NCBI GenBank assembly: GCA_964448855.1
Contig: CAYUXI010000016.1
Location: 1 to 38,782, forward strand
DNA from: QAMX01 sp964448855
Lineage (GTDB): Bacteria > Bacillota > Clostridia > Oscillospirales > QAMX01
Direction of reading: 5' to 3'
DNA: 38,782 nucleotides
Positions within the stretch are counted from its first letter, which is position 1. Each line of letters starts with the position of its first letter. Under the pieces are notes generated by a model, which made no database searches, was not told the origin of the DNA, and was given only the letters and a program-made list of their open reading frames with translations. Shown here piece by piece: positions 8,434-17,454 of the stretch. The position numbers and the translations under genes are program-made.

Positions 8434-10458
8434 ATGCTGACACAACGATTTGGCGCAGTGCTGCAGACCGACCCGACCTTTGTGCGGGAATTTCTGGAAA
8501 CGGTGCGCAAGCATCCCGGCAGCTGTGATGAGGTCTGGCTGGCCTCGCGGTACGGGTTTCCGACGCTCGAAACGCATCGACAGACGGTGGATGCACTGAT
8601 GGAAACGGCGGAGCAGCTGCGTGCAGCCGGAATTCGCGTTTCCCTGCAGATTTCCAATACAATCGGCCACGGCCAGTATATGTGTTCTCAGGACAATTCC
8701 GGGCTGGTATATGACGGCTCCCCGGTGGAGCACATGGTGGGCACGGACGGCACCGTCGCGGGCTACTGCTTCTGCTGGAACGGTGAACACTTCCTGCGCT
8801 ATGTCGAGGCGGAGATGCGCGAATATGCGCGGCTGCGCCCGGAGCGCGTCTGGATTGACGACGATCTGCGCGCCCGGAGCCACGACCCGGTGGACTACGG
8901 CTGCTTCTGCGACCATTGCATCGCCACCTTCAACGCGCAGTACGGCTCTTCGTTTGACCGTCCGGCGCTGGTGGACGCCATCAACTACGGCGAGGATCCG
9001 ATCTGGCGGGAGCGCTGGATGGCCTTTGTCCGGGAGGGGCTGGCCAATCTGGTGTTCCGGATTGCCGACATTTTCCGGACGTGCTCGCCGGGCACGGCAA
9101 TGGGGCTACAGCACGCCTACATCACCGGATATCCCGATATCGGCGTGGCATACCTGATGGATGCGCTGCGCCACGGCAGCGGTCAGGCACCGGCTTCGCG
9201 GCCGGGCGGCGGCGCCTATGATGATCACAACCCCGCCGACCAGCTGCGCAAGATGCAGAAGCTCATGCTGCAAAATACCTTCCTGCCGGCGGATGTGACG
9301 GATATTCGCCCGGAAATCGAAAATCTGCCGTTTTTTGCCTACGGAAAGTCCGTAGCGGGTACCTGCTATGAGACGGGGCTGTATCTGGCCTCCGGTGCCA
9401 CCGCCATGAGCTATTCGATGCTGATGCATCTGGAAGAGCCGATGAGCTATCACGAAGCGTTTTTTGAGGCGTTTTCGGCGCACCGCGCCTACTGGGAAGC
9501 GCTTTCCGCCGCCAACCGCAGCACGCACGCCAACGGCTTCTGCGTCTGCATTCCGGAAACAATTCGTCTGTACCCGCTCGCCCGCGATGAAAAGCCGTTT
9601 GAATGGACAAAGTATCCGATTTTCGCCGGGTCGGAGCTGCTGCGCACGGCTGTGCCGCTGTCCTACGGGCTGAACCGGCAGCCCACGCCGATCTGTCTGC
9701 TGAACGCAGCGGAGGCGGCTGTGCTGACTGATGCGGAAATCAGCGCACTGCTGGAGCGGCCGGTGCTGACTGACGGGCGCACTCTCGCCCTGCTGGAGCA
9801 GCGCGGCTTTGGCGATCGGCTGGGCGCTCGGGCGGTGCCGATGAACACGCACGCCTTCTACGAGCAGATGACCGACCATCCCGTCAACGCCGGGCTGAGC
9901 GCATCGATCTATACAGGCAATCTCACGATGCGGCCCGACCACTTCCGGCTGATCGACTGCGGCGGCTGCGAACCGCTGACGTCCTATCAGACCGAGAGCC
10001 GCGATCAGCAGCCGGTTGACCCGGACAGCGCCTATCCCTACGGCATTGGTGCAGCGATTGTCCCGACGGCGGCCGGCGCGCGCTGGGCGGTATTTGGCCG
10101 CGACCCGTGGAACGAAAACATCAGCTATGCCCGGCGCAACCAGCTGCTGTACGCCGCAGAGTATGCCGCCGGGATGAAGCGGCTGAGCGCGATTTTGGAA
10201 TGCCGTCAGCAGGCCGTCCTGCTTCCGCGGGAGAACGACGCCATGGAAACGACCAGCGTTTCCGTCCTGAACTGCACCGTCGGGCGCTCCATCCCGCTCT
10301 GTCTGCGGATTCGCCGACCGGCGGGCACCCGGTTCGTCTGGATGACATCCGGCGGCGCTGTCGATCCGCTCACCATCGAATCGGACGGCGATGACGTCCT
10401 CGTCACCGTCCCGCCGATTGACCCCTGGACGCTCGGCACGCTGTTCATCCGGTCATGA
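8434..10458 (+). CDS. Putative TIM-barrel glycoside hydrolase-like protein
   Basis: A 674-residue protein without a signal peptide, so cytosolic. Residues about 1-300 look like a (beta/alpha)8 barrel of the GH-A/GH42 type: strand-like blocks such as RVSLQISNTIGHG, the acidic cluster RVWIDDDLRAR, and a CFCDHC cysteine pair shortly after it. The middle has a segment resembling a beta-galactosidase trimerisation/glutamine amidotransferase-like fold, and the C-terminus is beta-rich. I infer a role in carbohydrate breakdown but do not recognise a characterised family, and the catalytic acids are not assigned. The ribosome site is weak (AGAGAG). The last codons overlap the upstream in-frame extension of dut, so the two are probably cotranscribed. 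Confidence 0.8.
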   Translation: MLTQRFGAVLQTDPTFVREFLETVRKHPGSCDEVWLASRYGFPTLETHRQTVDALMETAEQLRAAGIRVSLQISNTIGHGQYMCSQDNSGLVYDGSPVEHMVGTDGTVAGYCFCWNGEHFLRYVEAEMREYARLRPERVWIDDDLRARSHDPVDYGCFCDHCIATFNAQYGSSFDRPALVDAINYGEDPIWRERWMAFVREGLANLVFRIADIFRTCSPGTAMGLQHAYITGYPDIGVAYLMDALRHGSGQAPASRPGGGAYDDHNPADQLRKMQKLMLQNTFLPADVTDIRPEIENLPFFAYGKSVAGTCYETGLYLASGATAMSYSMLMHLEEPMSYHEAFFEAFSAHRAYWEALSAANRSTHANGFCVCIPETIRLYPLARDEKPFEWTKYPIFAGSELLRTAVPLSYGLNRQPTPICLLNAAEAAVLTDAEISALLERPVLTDGRTLALLEQRGFGDRLGARAVPMNTHAFYEQMTDHPVNAGLSASIYTGNLTMRPDHFRLIDCGGCEPLTSYQTESRDQQPVDPDSAYPYGIGAAIVPTAAGARWAVFGRDPWNENISYARRNQLLYAAEYAAGMKRLSAILECRQQAVLLPRENDAMETTSVSVLNCTVGRSIPLCLRIRRPAGTRFVWMTSGGAVDPLTIESDGDDVLVTVPPIDPWTLGTLFIRS

Positions 10459-10484
10459 GCGCGAATGCACAAGGAGGAACCCCT

Positions 10485-10931
10485 ATGATGACAGAGCTCA
10501 TTCACTTCACGAAGCTGAATCCCGCGGCGAAAACGCCGCTCTATGCGTCGGCCGATGCCGCCGGTGCCGATCTGTTCGCCTGCACGTCGGAGGATCTCCG
10601 GATTCCGGCCGGTGGCACTGTGATGATTCACACGGGCATTGCCGTCGCCATTCCGACCGGCTTTGCCGGGCTGATCTATGCGCGCAGCGGGCTGGCCACT
10701 AAGCGTGGGCTGGCTCCGGCAAACAAGGTCGGTGTCATTGATTCGGACTACCGCGGCGAAATTCTCGTGGCGCTGCACAACCATTCCGGCGAAGAGCAGA
10801 CGATCGTTGACGGCGAACGGATTGCGCAGCTGGTCATTGCGCCGGTGCTGCGCGCCACGTTTGCCGAATGCGAATCGCTGGACGAAACGGTTCGTGGCGG
10901 CGGTGGCTTCGGCTCCACCGGCCGCAGCTGA
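10485..10931 (+). CDS. dut: dUTP diphosphatase
   Basis: Trimeric dUTPase that hydrolyses dUTP to dUMP and pyrophosphate, keeping uracil out of DNA. All five family motifs are present in order: ADAAGADLFA, ARSGLA, GVIDSDYRGEI, RIAQLV, and the C-terminal RGGGGFGSTG. I chose the ATG at 10485 because a GGAGG site (10473-10477) lies 7 bases before it; an upstream ATG at 10455 has none. That gives 148 residues. It starts 26 bases after the glycosidase-like gene and ends at a strong terminator. Confidence 0.96.
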   Translation: MMTELIHFTKLNPAAKTPLYASADAAGADLFACTSEDLRIPAGGTVMIHTGIAVAIPTGFAGLIYARSGLATKRGLAPANKVGVIDSDYRGEILVALHNHSGEEQTIVDGERIAQLVIAPVLRATFAECESLDETVRGGGGFGSTGRS

Positions 10932-10966
10932 GGCACTCCCCCTCCCCTGCCCCACTCCGAAAACAG

Positions 10967-11006
10967 AAAAAAGCTGCCCGCACTCTGTGTGCGGGCAGCT
11001 TTTTTT
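10967..11006. terminator. Bidirectional terminator between dut and potD
   Basis: A 17-bp perfect stem (10967-10983 with 10989-11005, core AGCTGCCCGCAC, loop TCTGT) is flanked by A and T runs, so it can work in both directions. It lies between the convergent dut and pot operons. Confidence 0.93.
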
Positions 11007-11050
11007 CAGGGGGCCGTGTCCCCGTTTTTTATTTTTTGCATGGAAGCGAA

Positions 11051-12229
11051 TCAATAGTCATTGCGCTTTTTCCGGCGAATCACCAGAACCGTGCCGCAGA
11101 CGACCAGCAGCACCACGACAGCGATGATGATATACAGGCTCCAGCCGCTGCTGGACGCTTTGACGCTGTTGAATTTGTCGTTCATGGTCTGAATCGTGTC
11201 GGTCGGCAGATTTTCAAAGGTCACGCCACGCGCCAGGACATCCTCCGACGGATAGGCCACCTCGCTGGCTGCCAGGTCGGGGTCGAGATAATCCTTGACG
11301 GCTGTGGACGGGGAGGAATAGCCGATGTAGTCCAGGTTGGCCGCCATGATTTCCGGGTCGCACAGGAAGTTGATGTACTTTTCGGCGGCCTCCTTGTTCT
11401 CCGCGTTTTTCGGGATGCACATGGCGTCCACAAAGAGGTTATAGCCCTCCTTCGGGAAGCAGAAGGCGAGATCCGAATTTTCCTTCGCCATGGTCAGGTA
11501 GTCGCCCGCGTAGTACGGGGCCATCCACGCCTCCTCATGCTGCATCGCGTTGAAGACCTGATCCATGATATAATCCTGCACCAGATCCTTCTGTTCCAGC
11601 AGCTTGTCATGGGCGGCGTTCAGGTCGTCCACGGAGGTGGTGTTGACGTCCAGGCCGAGCAGCAGCTCCGAGATGGCAAAGGCATCGCGGCTGTTGTCGA
11701 ACATCAGGATTTTGCCCTTGTAGTCCTCATCCCAGAGAATCGACCAGCTGTCCACCGGCTTCGTGACGTATTTGGTGTTGTAAATGATACCGACGGAACC
11801 CCAGGAATACGGAACCGTATACCGGTTGTCCGGGTCATAGCTCATGTTGCGGAAGCGCTCATCGATGTACTGCGCGTTGGGGATGTTGTCGAAATTGAGC
11901 GGAGCCAGCATATCCTCCTCGACCAGCTTGCCGATCATGTAGTCGGAGGGAATGATCACATCGTAGTTGGCACCGCCGGTTTTCAGCTTGGTGTAGAGAA
12001 TCTCGTTGGTGTCGTAAATGTCGTAAATGACCTTAATGCCGGTGCGCCGTGTGAACTCCTCATTGACGTTGAGCGTGCCGTCGGAGCCGTCGGAGATGTA
12101 CAGGTTCCAGTTGTACACATAGACGACCTCGCCGGTCAGCGGGACTGCGTCCGTCTCGTCGGCGAAGACCGTTGCAGACGCCGAGAGCGTGAGAAGAACC
12201 ATCAGCAGAGCAATTATTTTTTTCATCAT
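11051..12229 (-). CDS. potD: Spermidine/putrescine-binding protein with C-terminal membrane anchor
   Basis: Extracellular polyamine-binding subunit of the PotABCD importer (bacterial solute-binding protein, family 1/PotD type). The 392 residues start with a signal peptide ending ...SATVFA/DE. There is no lipobox cysteine, unlike the usual Gram-positive PotD. Instead the last ~35 residues form a single hydrophobic helix (IIIAVVVLLVVCGTVLVI) followed by RRKKRNDY, a stop-transfer anchor. Polyamine-binding-type segments such as VIIPSDYMIGKL, VPYSWGSVGI and EEAWMAPYYAGDY are present. It is the last gene of the potABCD operon, 40 bases after potC. The start has only a weak AAAGGTAGG ribosome site. 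Confidence 0.93.
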   Translation of the reverse strand: MMKKIIALLMVLLTLSASATVFADETDAVPLTGEVVYVYNWNLYISDGSDGTLNVNEEFTRRTGIKVIYDIYDTNEILYTKLKTGGANYDVIIPSDYMIGKLVEEDMLAPLNFDNIPNAQYIDERFRNMSYDPDNRYTVPYSWGSVGIIYNTKYVTKPVDSWSILWDEDYKGKILMFDNSRDAFAISELLLGLDVNTTSVDDLNAAHDKLLEQKDLVQDYIMDQVFNAMQHEEAWMAPYYAGDYLTMAKENSDLAFCFPKEGYNLFVDAMCIPKNAENKEAAEKYINFLCDPEIMAANLDYIGYSSPSTAVKDYLDPDLAASEVAYPSEDVLARGVTFENLPTDTIQTMNDKFNSVKASSSGWSLYIIIAVVVLLVVCGTVLVIRRKKRNDY

Positions 12230-12269
12230 TGGGGTTGTTTACCTACCTTTTCGTGTGGAATCCATGCGG

Positions 12270-13085
12270 TTATGCCTGGGAGCGTTCGCTCTGTGCCGAG
12301 CGACGGTCGCTGCGCGCTTCCACCAGATTCATGACGATCATGGCGAGCAGCACCGCCATGAAGATCAGGGTGAACAGTGCGTAGACCTTGGGCGGCAGCG
12401 GTTTTTTGGTATAGGTGTAAATTTCAACGGGCAGGGTGCGGAAGGACGGCCCGTAGACAAAGTACGAGATGACAAAATCGTCCAGGCTCATTGTGAACGC
12501 CATCATGGCGCCGGTGATGATGCCGGGGAGGATTTCCGGCAGAATGACCTTGAAAAAGGACTGTGCCGGTGTGCAGCCCAGGTCGAGCGCCGCTTCGTTC
12601 AGGCTGGGGTTCAGCTGGCGGAACTTCGGCAGGACGGACAGGATGACGTAGGGCAGGTTGAACGTGATATGGGCAATGAGGAGCGTTGCGAAGCCCAGCA
12701 CGTTATTGGTTTTCAAGAGCTGACCGACAAACGCAAACAGCAGCGCCAGCGAAATACCGGTGACGATGTCCGGGTTGGTCATAGGGATGTTGGTGACGGT
12801 CAGGACGAGCGACCGCGCCCGGCGACCCATATGGTGGATGCCGAGTGAGGCCATGGTGCCGACCACCGTCGCAATCAGGGAGGAGAGGACGGCAATCAGC
12901 AGCGAATTCAGGAGCAGATGAATCAGGTTGCTGTCGCGGAACAGCTCCCCGTACTGCGCGAAGGTGAACCCTTCAAAAATGGTCAGATCCTTGCCGGTAT
13001 TGAAGGATGCCGCAATCAGGAGCAGCATCGGCGCATACAGCACGATAAAGATCACGACCGTTATGATTTTGGACGCTTTTTTCAT
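12270..13085 (-). CDS. potC: Polyamine ABC transporter permease PotC
   Basis: Integral membrane permease of the spermidine/putrescine importer (binding-protein-dependent transport permease family). The 271 residues have about six membrane helices, with the cytoplasmic EAA-type loop EAALDLGCTPAQSFFKVILPEI that docks on PotA. It lies 18 bases downstream of potB and 40 bases upstream of potD. The partner is PotB. Confidence 0.95.
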   Translation of the reverse strand: MKKASKIITVVIFIVLYAPMLLLIAASFNTGKDLTIFEGFTFAQYGELFRDSNLIHLLLNSLLIAVLSSLIATVVGTMASLGIHHMGRRARSLVLTVTNIPMTNPDIVTGISLALLFAFVGQLLKTNNVLGFATLLIAHITFNLPYVILSVLPKFRQLNPSLNEAALDLGCTPAQSFFKVILPEILPGIITGAMMAFTMSLDDFVISYFVYGPSFRTLPVEIYTYTKKPLPPKVYALFTLIFMAVLLAMIVMNLVEARSDRRSAQSERSQA

Positions 13086-13103
13086 GTGCAGGCTCCTCCC
13101 GGC

Positions 13104-13922
13104 TCAATACAGACTGACCTCGTCACTGTCGGTGAACCGGTTCATGATGCCCATGCAGATGAAGATGATGATCATCAGACCGAGTGACATGGCCGCGCCG
13201 ACATTGACGTTGTAGGTTGTTTTGAACTGGCTCTCGATGATATCGCCGATCATGGCCGTCCCCGTGCCGCCGAGCTTTTTGGAGATATAGAACGTACTCA
13301 CCGCCGGGACAAACACCATGGTGATGCCGGAGATGATGCCGGGCAGGCTGAGCGGCAGCAGAACGCGGGTCAGGACGCGGGTGCTGCTGCAGCCGAGATC
13401 CTGTGCCGCTTCAATGACGGACGGGTTGATTTTGACCAGAACGCTGTACAGCGGCAAAATCATGTAGGGCAGGTAGTTGTAGACCATGCCGAACACGACG
13501 GCAGCCGGCGTCCGCATCAGCGTGACCGGGCCGAAGCCAAGGCTGGCAAACAGCTGATTCAAAAGCCCCGTATCCTCGAGGATGGCGACCAGCGCCATGG
13601 TGCGGAGCAGGAAGCTCATGCACATGGGCAGCATGACCAGCAGCACGAGGAACCGCTGCCGCGAGGGGCGGGCGTTTGCGATGGCATAGGCGACCGGATA
13701 CCCCAGAATGAGGCAGATGACCGCCGAAATCGCCGCAAGCCACAGCGAGTCGGCGAATGTCGGTAGATAGTCACCGATGGCGGCGATGTTGTCGAGCGTG
13801 AAGCGGCCGGTATTCGTGTCCGTAAACGCAAAATAGGCGCAGACGCCCAGCGGAATCAGGATGAACAGAAGCATCCAGACAATGTACGGCGAAGCAAACC
13901 ATTTGGTTTTGTCAGTTTTCAT
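13104..13922 (-). CDS. potB: Polyamine ABC transporter permease PotB
   Basis: Second permease subunit of PotABCD. From the ATG at 13922 (GGAGG site 8-9 bases upstream) it has 272 residues and about six membrane helices, with the EAA loop EAAQDLGCSSTRVLTRVLLPL. An open frame extends further upstream, but that part lies inside potA and has no ribosome site. It overlaps the end of potA by 11 bases, so translation is probably coupled. Confidence 0.95.
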   Translation of the reverse strand: MKTDKTKWFASPYIVWMLLFILIPLGVCAYFAFTDTNTGRFTLDNIAAIGDYLPTFADSLWLAAISAVICLILGYPVAYAIANARPSRQRFLVLLVMLPMCMSFLLRTMALVAILEDTGLLNQLFASLGFGPVTLMRTPAAVVFGMVYNYLPYMILPLYSVLVKINPSVIEAAQDLGCSSTRVLTRVLLPLSLPGIISGITMVFVPAVSTFYISKKLGGTGTAMIGDIIESQFKTTYNVNVGAAMSLGLMIIIFICMGIMNRFTDSDEVSLY

Positions 13923-15042
13923 CTGTTTCCGCCTCCGTTTGGGAACCGGAATCCTCGTCATATTCCGCGCTGAAGGTCGAATAATCGCCGAACACGCCGG
14001 AATATTCACTTTTCCGCATGATGTGGATATCTTCCGGGTTGATGACAAAGGCAACCTCAGAGCCGACCTGCTGATAATCCGTCGATTGAATCAGCCATTT
14101 GAAGCCGTCTACGTCGATGATAAACTCATAGTGGACGCCTTTGAACGTGGCGGACACGACCGTGCCCTTGATGTGGCCGCTTTCGTAGGGGATGATATCG
14201 ATATCCTCCGGGCGAACGACGACGTCCACCGGCGTATTCCGGCCAAAGCCGCTGTCCACGCAGGGGAACCGGCGGCCACAGAACTCCACGAGGTAGTCGT
14301 CGAGCATGACGCCGTCGATGATATTGGATTCGCCGATAAAATCCGCGACAAACGCGTTTTCCGGCTCATTGTAGATATCTTCAGGTGTGCCGATCTGCTG
14401 AATCACGCCCTTGTCCATGACGACGACGCGGTCACTCATGGCCAGCGCCTCTTCCTGATCGTGCGTGACGTAGACGAACGTGATTTCCAGCTGCTGCTGG
14501 ATGCGCTTCAGCTCGGCCTGCATATCCTTCCGCAGGCGCAAATCAAGCGCGCCGAGCGGCTCATCCAGCAGGAGAACCCGCGGACGGCACACCAGGGCGC
14601 GCGCTATGGCGACACGCTGCTGCTGTCCGCCGGAAAGCGTCGTGCTGGTGCGGCGTTCATACCCGCGAAGGTTGACAAGCTCCAGCATTTCCATCACGCG
14701 GCTGCGGATTTCCTTTTCGGGGAGCTTTTGCAGCCGCAGACCGAACGCGACATTTTCAAACACGTTGAGGTGCGGGAACAGCGCATATCGCTGAAAGACG
14801 GTGTTGACCTTGCGTTTGTAGGGCGGCAGATCATTGATCCGGACGCCCTCAAAGAACAAATCGCCCGATGTGGGCGTTTCAAAACCGCCGATGATTCGTA
14901 ATGTGGTTGTCTTGCCGCAGCCGGAGGGGCCGAGCAGCGTGACAAACTCTTTGTCGTTGACCGTGAGGTTGACAGACTTTAATACCTCCTCGCCATCAAA
15001 AGACATCTTGACATCGGCAAGGCGTATCAGTTCCTTTTCCAT
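13912..15042 (-). CDS. potA: Polyamine ABC transporter ATPase PotA
   Basis: ATP-hydrolysing subunit of the spermidine/putrescine importer. In 376 residues it shows Walker A GPSGCGKT (38-45), the Q-loop VFQRYALFPHL, signature LSGGQQQR (136-143), Walker B VLLLDEP (156-162) and a C-terminal TOBE/OB domain (about 240-355) typical of PotA/MalK-like ATPases. It is the first gene of the operon, directly behind a near-consensus promoter, and has a GGGGGAGG ribosome site. Confidence 0.96.
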   Translation of the reverse strand: MEKELIRLADVKMSFDGEEVLKSVNLTVNDKEFVTLLGPSGCGKTTTLRIIGGFETPTSGDLFFEGVRINDLPPYKRKVNTVFQRYALFPHLNVFENVAFGLRLQKLPEKEIRSRVMEMLELVNLRGYERRTSTTLSGGQQQRVAIARALVCRPRVLLLDEPLGALDLRLRKDMQAELKRIQQQLEITFVYVTHDQEEALAMSDRVVVMDKGVIQQIGTPEDIYNEPENAFVADFIGESNIIDGVMLDDYLVEFCGRRFPCVDSGFGRNTPVDVVVRPEDIDIIPYESGHIKGTVVSATFKGVHYEFIIDVDGFKWLIQSTDYQQVGSEVAFVINPEDIHIMRKSEYSGVFGDYSTFSAEYDEDSGSQTEAETDEN

Positions 15043-15093
15043 TTATCCTCCCCCTTTTCTGGAACTGCAGGAATGTGCAGTTGCGTGTTATAT

Positions 15094-15122
15094 ACTATAG
15101 CGCGAATCGCGGAAAAAGTCAA
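15094..15122 (-). promoter_or_regulatory. Promoter of potABCD
   Basis: Minus-strand -35 TTGACT (15117-15122), 17-base spacer, -10 TATAGT (15094-15099). The spacer holds a small inverted repeat CGCG-AAT-CGCG, which could be an operator. Confidence 0.85.
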
Positions 15123-15251
15123 GGGTTTTCGCAAAATTCCAGATTATTTTCTGAAATTCAGCAGGATACCCAAAGAATCGCCGTCAGGAATCGGATTGCT
15201 CCGTCATCCTATGGCGTTCGTTGGATTTCTCCGGATTGCTTGCGTTCAAAA

Positions 15252-16226
15252 TCATTTGCCGTTTTCCAGCGTTTCCGGGTGATACACGGTTCCGGCCAGC
15301 TCCGGTGACGGTGCCAGAAAGACGCGCCCCTTCAGGTATTGGAGTACGCCGCCGTGCTCAAGCGGTGCAAAATCCAGGCGATAGGCATAGAGTGCCTGTC
15401 CCCCGGCCACGCCCGCTCCGCGGCCGTACTTGGTGTCGCCCGCCAGCGGTGCGCCGATGGACGCCAGCTGCGCACGAATCTGATGCGTCCGGCCGGTTTC
15501 CAGCTCGCAGCGGACGAGCGCCATGCCGTTCGGCAGCCGTTGCAGCGTCCGATAGCGCGTGGCGGCGTATTTTGCACCGGCAACCGGCTTGGCATACACG
15601 TCCACCCGGTTGTCCGCGGCGCGCTTCAGCAGATAGCTTTCGATGCGTCCGGTCGGCGGCTGCGGCGGTCGTTCCGTCAGGCAGAGGTAGCTTTTCTGCA
15701 CCTCGTGCAATTGGATGATGGCATTCATATCGCGCAGCGCCGCCGCATTTTTGGCGGCAATCACCAGTCCGCCGGTGTTCCGGTCAATCCGGTTGCAGAG
15801 CGCCGGGACGAAGGAATGCTCGTCTGCCGGGTTCCACGCGCCCTTCGCCTGCAAATAGGAAAGAATCCGGGCAATCAGGGTGTCCGGGCTGCCGGTATCG
15901 TCGGCGTGGACGACGAGGCCGGGCTTTTTGTCGATGATCAGCAGGTTGTCGTCCTCGAACACGATGCCGTCCAGCGAGGACGGGACGAAGCGGTAGGCCT
16001 CCGTTTCCGTCGGCGGGTTCAGCTGCGCATCGCTGAGATACAGCGAAAGCACATCCCCCGCCGCCAGCCGCGCCGCCGGGTCGGTCACGCGGGTGCCGTT
16101 GACCCGGAAATGCTTCTGGCGAATCAGCCGGGCGACCATGGAGGGCGGCAGGTGCGGCAGATAGGCCGCGAGGAACCGATCGAGCCGCTTGCCCGCGTCG
16201 TTGTCATTCAGCGTAATTTCCCGCAT
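15252..16226 (-). CDS. RluA-family pseudouridine synthase
   Basis: Converts specific uridines of 23S rRNA (or tRNA) to pseudouridine. In 324 residues there is an N-terminal S4 RNA-binding domain (about 1-65, KRLDRFLAAYLPHLP) and the RluA catalytic domain with motif NRIDRNTGG (145-153), Asp148 being the catalytic residue. Most relatives have HRLDxxTSG, so the His is replaced by Asn here. Which position is modified (RluC-, RluD- or other type) cannot be told. It lies 18 bases after tsaB and is the last gene of the fhs operon; I see no clear terminator behind it. Confidence 0.93.
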   Translation of the reverse strand: MREITLNDNDAGKRLDRFLAAYLPHLPPSMVARLIRQKHFRVNGTRVTDPAARLAAGDVLSLYLSDAQLNPPTETEAYRFVPSSLDGIVFEDDNLLIIDKKPGLVVHADDTGSPDTLIARILSYLQAKGAWNPADEHSFVPALCNRIDRNTGGLVIAAKNAAALRDMNAIIQLHEVQKSYLCLTERPPQPPTGRIESYLLKRAADNRVDVYAKPVAGAKYAATRYRTLQRLPNGMALVRCELETGRTHQIRAQLASIGAPLAGDTKYGRGAGVAGGQALYAYRLDFAPLEHGGVLQYLKGRVFLAPSPELAGTVYHPETLENGK

Positions 16227-16244
16227 TCGGTGGCCTCCTGTCCG

Positions 16245-16985
16245 TCACGCCTGACAGCCCTTGGCGCGCTGCTCCCGCTCCAGCTTTTCCCGCTCGGCCT
16301 GTGCCAATCGCAGGTAGGCCGGACGGAAGCGGTCGGCATCCGTCAGCGTGACGCCGTCCACCGCCTGTCCGCTGATCGCCAGCCATGCGGCCAGTGCGAC
16401 GCCGTCGGCGTGCTGGAAGCATGCTTCCCCCGCCGGGACGGAGCAGGGAACCGGCAGCTGGCAGGCTGCGGCGGCCTCCGCCGCCAGCGCTGCGCCGTCG
16501 CCGACAAAGAGCACCGGCCGTCCGGCCTGTGCCAACCGCTCCATCAATGCATCGAGGCCAATCGCCTCATCCGCCGCCAGTCGGCGGACGGAGCCGGAGG
16601 ACGTGTCGAACAGCGCGGTATAAACCTGGCTGCGGCGGGCGTCCATGGCCGGGCAGACAATGCCGTCAAAGTTCAGATGCAGGCAGGCCATAGCCAGCAG
16701 CGTGGAAACAGCCGCACACGGCTTTTCGGCGGCCCAGGCCAGCCCCTTGAGCGTTCCCGCGCCGATGCGAAGGCCGGTGAAGGAGCCGGGCCCGGCGGCT
16801 GCGGCCAGCCAGTCCACCTCATTTACGGTGATGCCGGCGTCAGACAGCACACGCGCCACCATCGGCATCAGCGTGACGCTGTGGGTCAGTCCCTCATTTT
16901 CATAGGCCGATGCAAGAACCGTGCCGTCACGCAGCAGCGATACGGAAACCGGCTTTGCCGAGCTTTCCAATGCAAGCACAAACAT
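16245..16985 (-). CDS. tsaB: tRNA t6A biosynthesis protein TsaB
   Basis: Non-catalytic partner of TsaD in N6-threonylcarbamoyl-adenosine formation at position 37 of ANN-reading tRNAs. It is an ASKHA-fold protein with N-terminal LALESSAKPVSVSLL and the signature AAGPGSFTGLRIG. The 246 residues fit the family. It is preceded by tsaE 21 bases away, a common pairing. The rimI gene that often follows is missing and a pseudouridine synthase gene takes that position. Confidence 0.95.
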   Translation of the reverse strand: MFVLALESSAKPVSVSLLRDGTVLASAYENEGLTHSVTLMPMVARVLSDAGITVNEVDWLAAAAGPGSFTGLRIGAGTLKGLAWAAEKPCAAVSTLLAMACLHLNFDGIVCPAMDARRSQVYTALFDTSSGSVRRLAADEAIGLDALMERLAQAGRPVLFVGDGAALAAEAAAACQLPVPCSVPAGEACFQHADGVALAAWLAISGQAVDGVTLTDADRFRPAYLRLAQAEREKLEREQRAKGCQA

Positions 16986-17006
16986 GGCCTGTCCTCTCTT
17001 TCTTCT

Positions 17007-17432
17007 TCAGGGTTCCGGCGTCGTCACCGTAATGGTGCGCGGTTCGTCTCCGCAGCCGTCCAGCTCAATGCGAATGGCATCGGGCGGCATCAGCTCCGTG
17101 GCATTGTCCGCCCATTCGACGGCCACGGTGACGCCGGTGGCCAGGTAATCATCCCAACCGAGGTCAAACAGGCCGTCTTCGTCGAGCCGGTAAATATCAA
17201 AATGGTACAGGACGGTCTGCCCGTCCGCACGGTAATCATTCACAATGGCAAACGTCGGGCTGGTCACGTTGCCCGCATAGCCCAGCGCCCGCGCCAGTCC
17301 GCGGATCAGCGCCGTTTTGCCCGCGCCGAGCCCGCCGTTCAGCAGGAGGACGCGCCCGCGGCACGTTTCGGCGAGCTGTCGGCCAAGCTCCTCCGTCTGC
17401 TCCGGCGAGGTGGAAATTTCACGTCTTGTCAT
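17007..17432 (-). CDS. tsaE: tRNA t6A biosynthesis ATPase TsaE
   Basis: Small P-loop ATPase that drives the TsaBDE complex in t6A synthesis. Walker A GGLGAGKT is at residues 33-40, followed by the family motif SPTFAIVNDY and the HFDIYRL segment. I chose the ATG at 17432 (MTRREIST), giving 141 residues, the usual length; the upstream extension in the open frame runs into fhs. It lies 22 bases after fhs. Confidence 0.95.
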   Translation of the reverse strand: MTRREISTSPEQTEELGRQLAETCRGRVLLLNGGLGAGKTALIRGLARALGYAGNVTSPTFAIVNDYRADGQTVLYHFDIYRLDEDGLFDLGWDDYLATGVTVAVEWADNATELMPPDAIRIELDGCGDEPRTITVTTPEP

Positions 17433-17454
17433 ACACGCGCCTCGTTTCCGCCGA

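Noticed and set aside
6604..8916. Minus-strand open frame of 770 codons
   Set aside because: It lies antisense to the lipoprotein and the glycosidase-like gene. It is a by-product of their GC-rich codon use, and it also crosses two promoters and a terminator.
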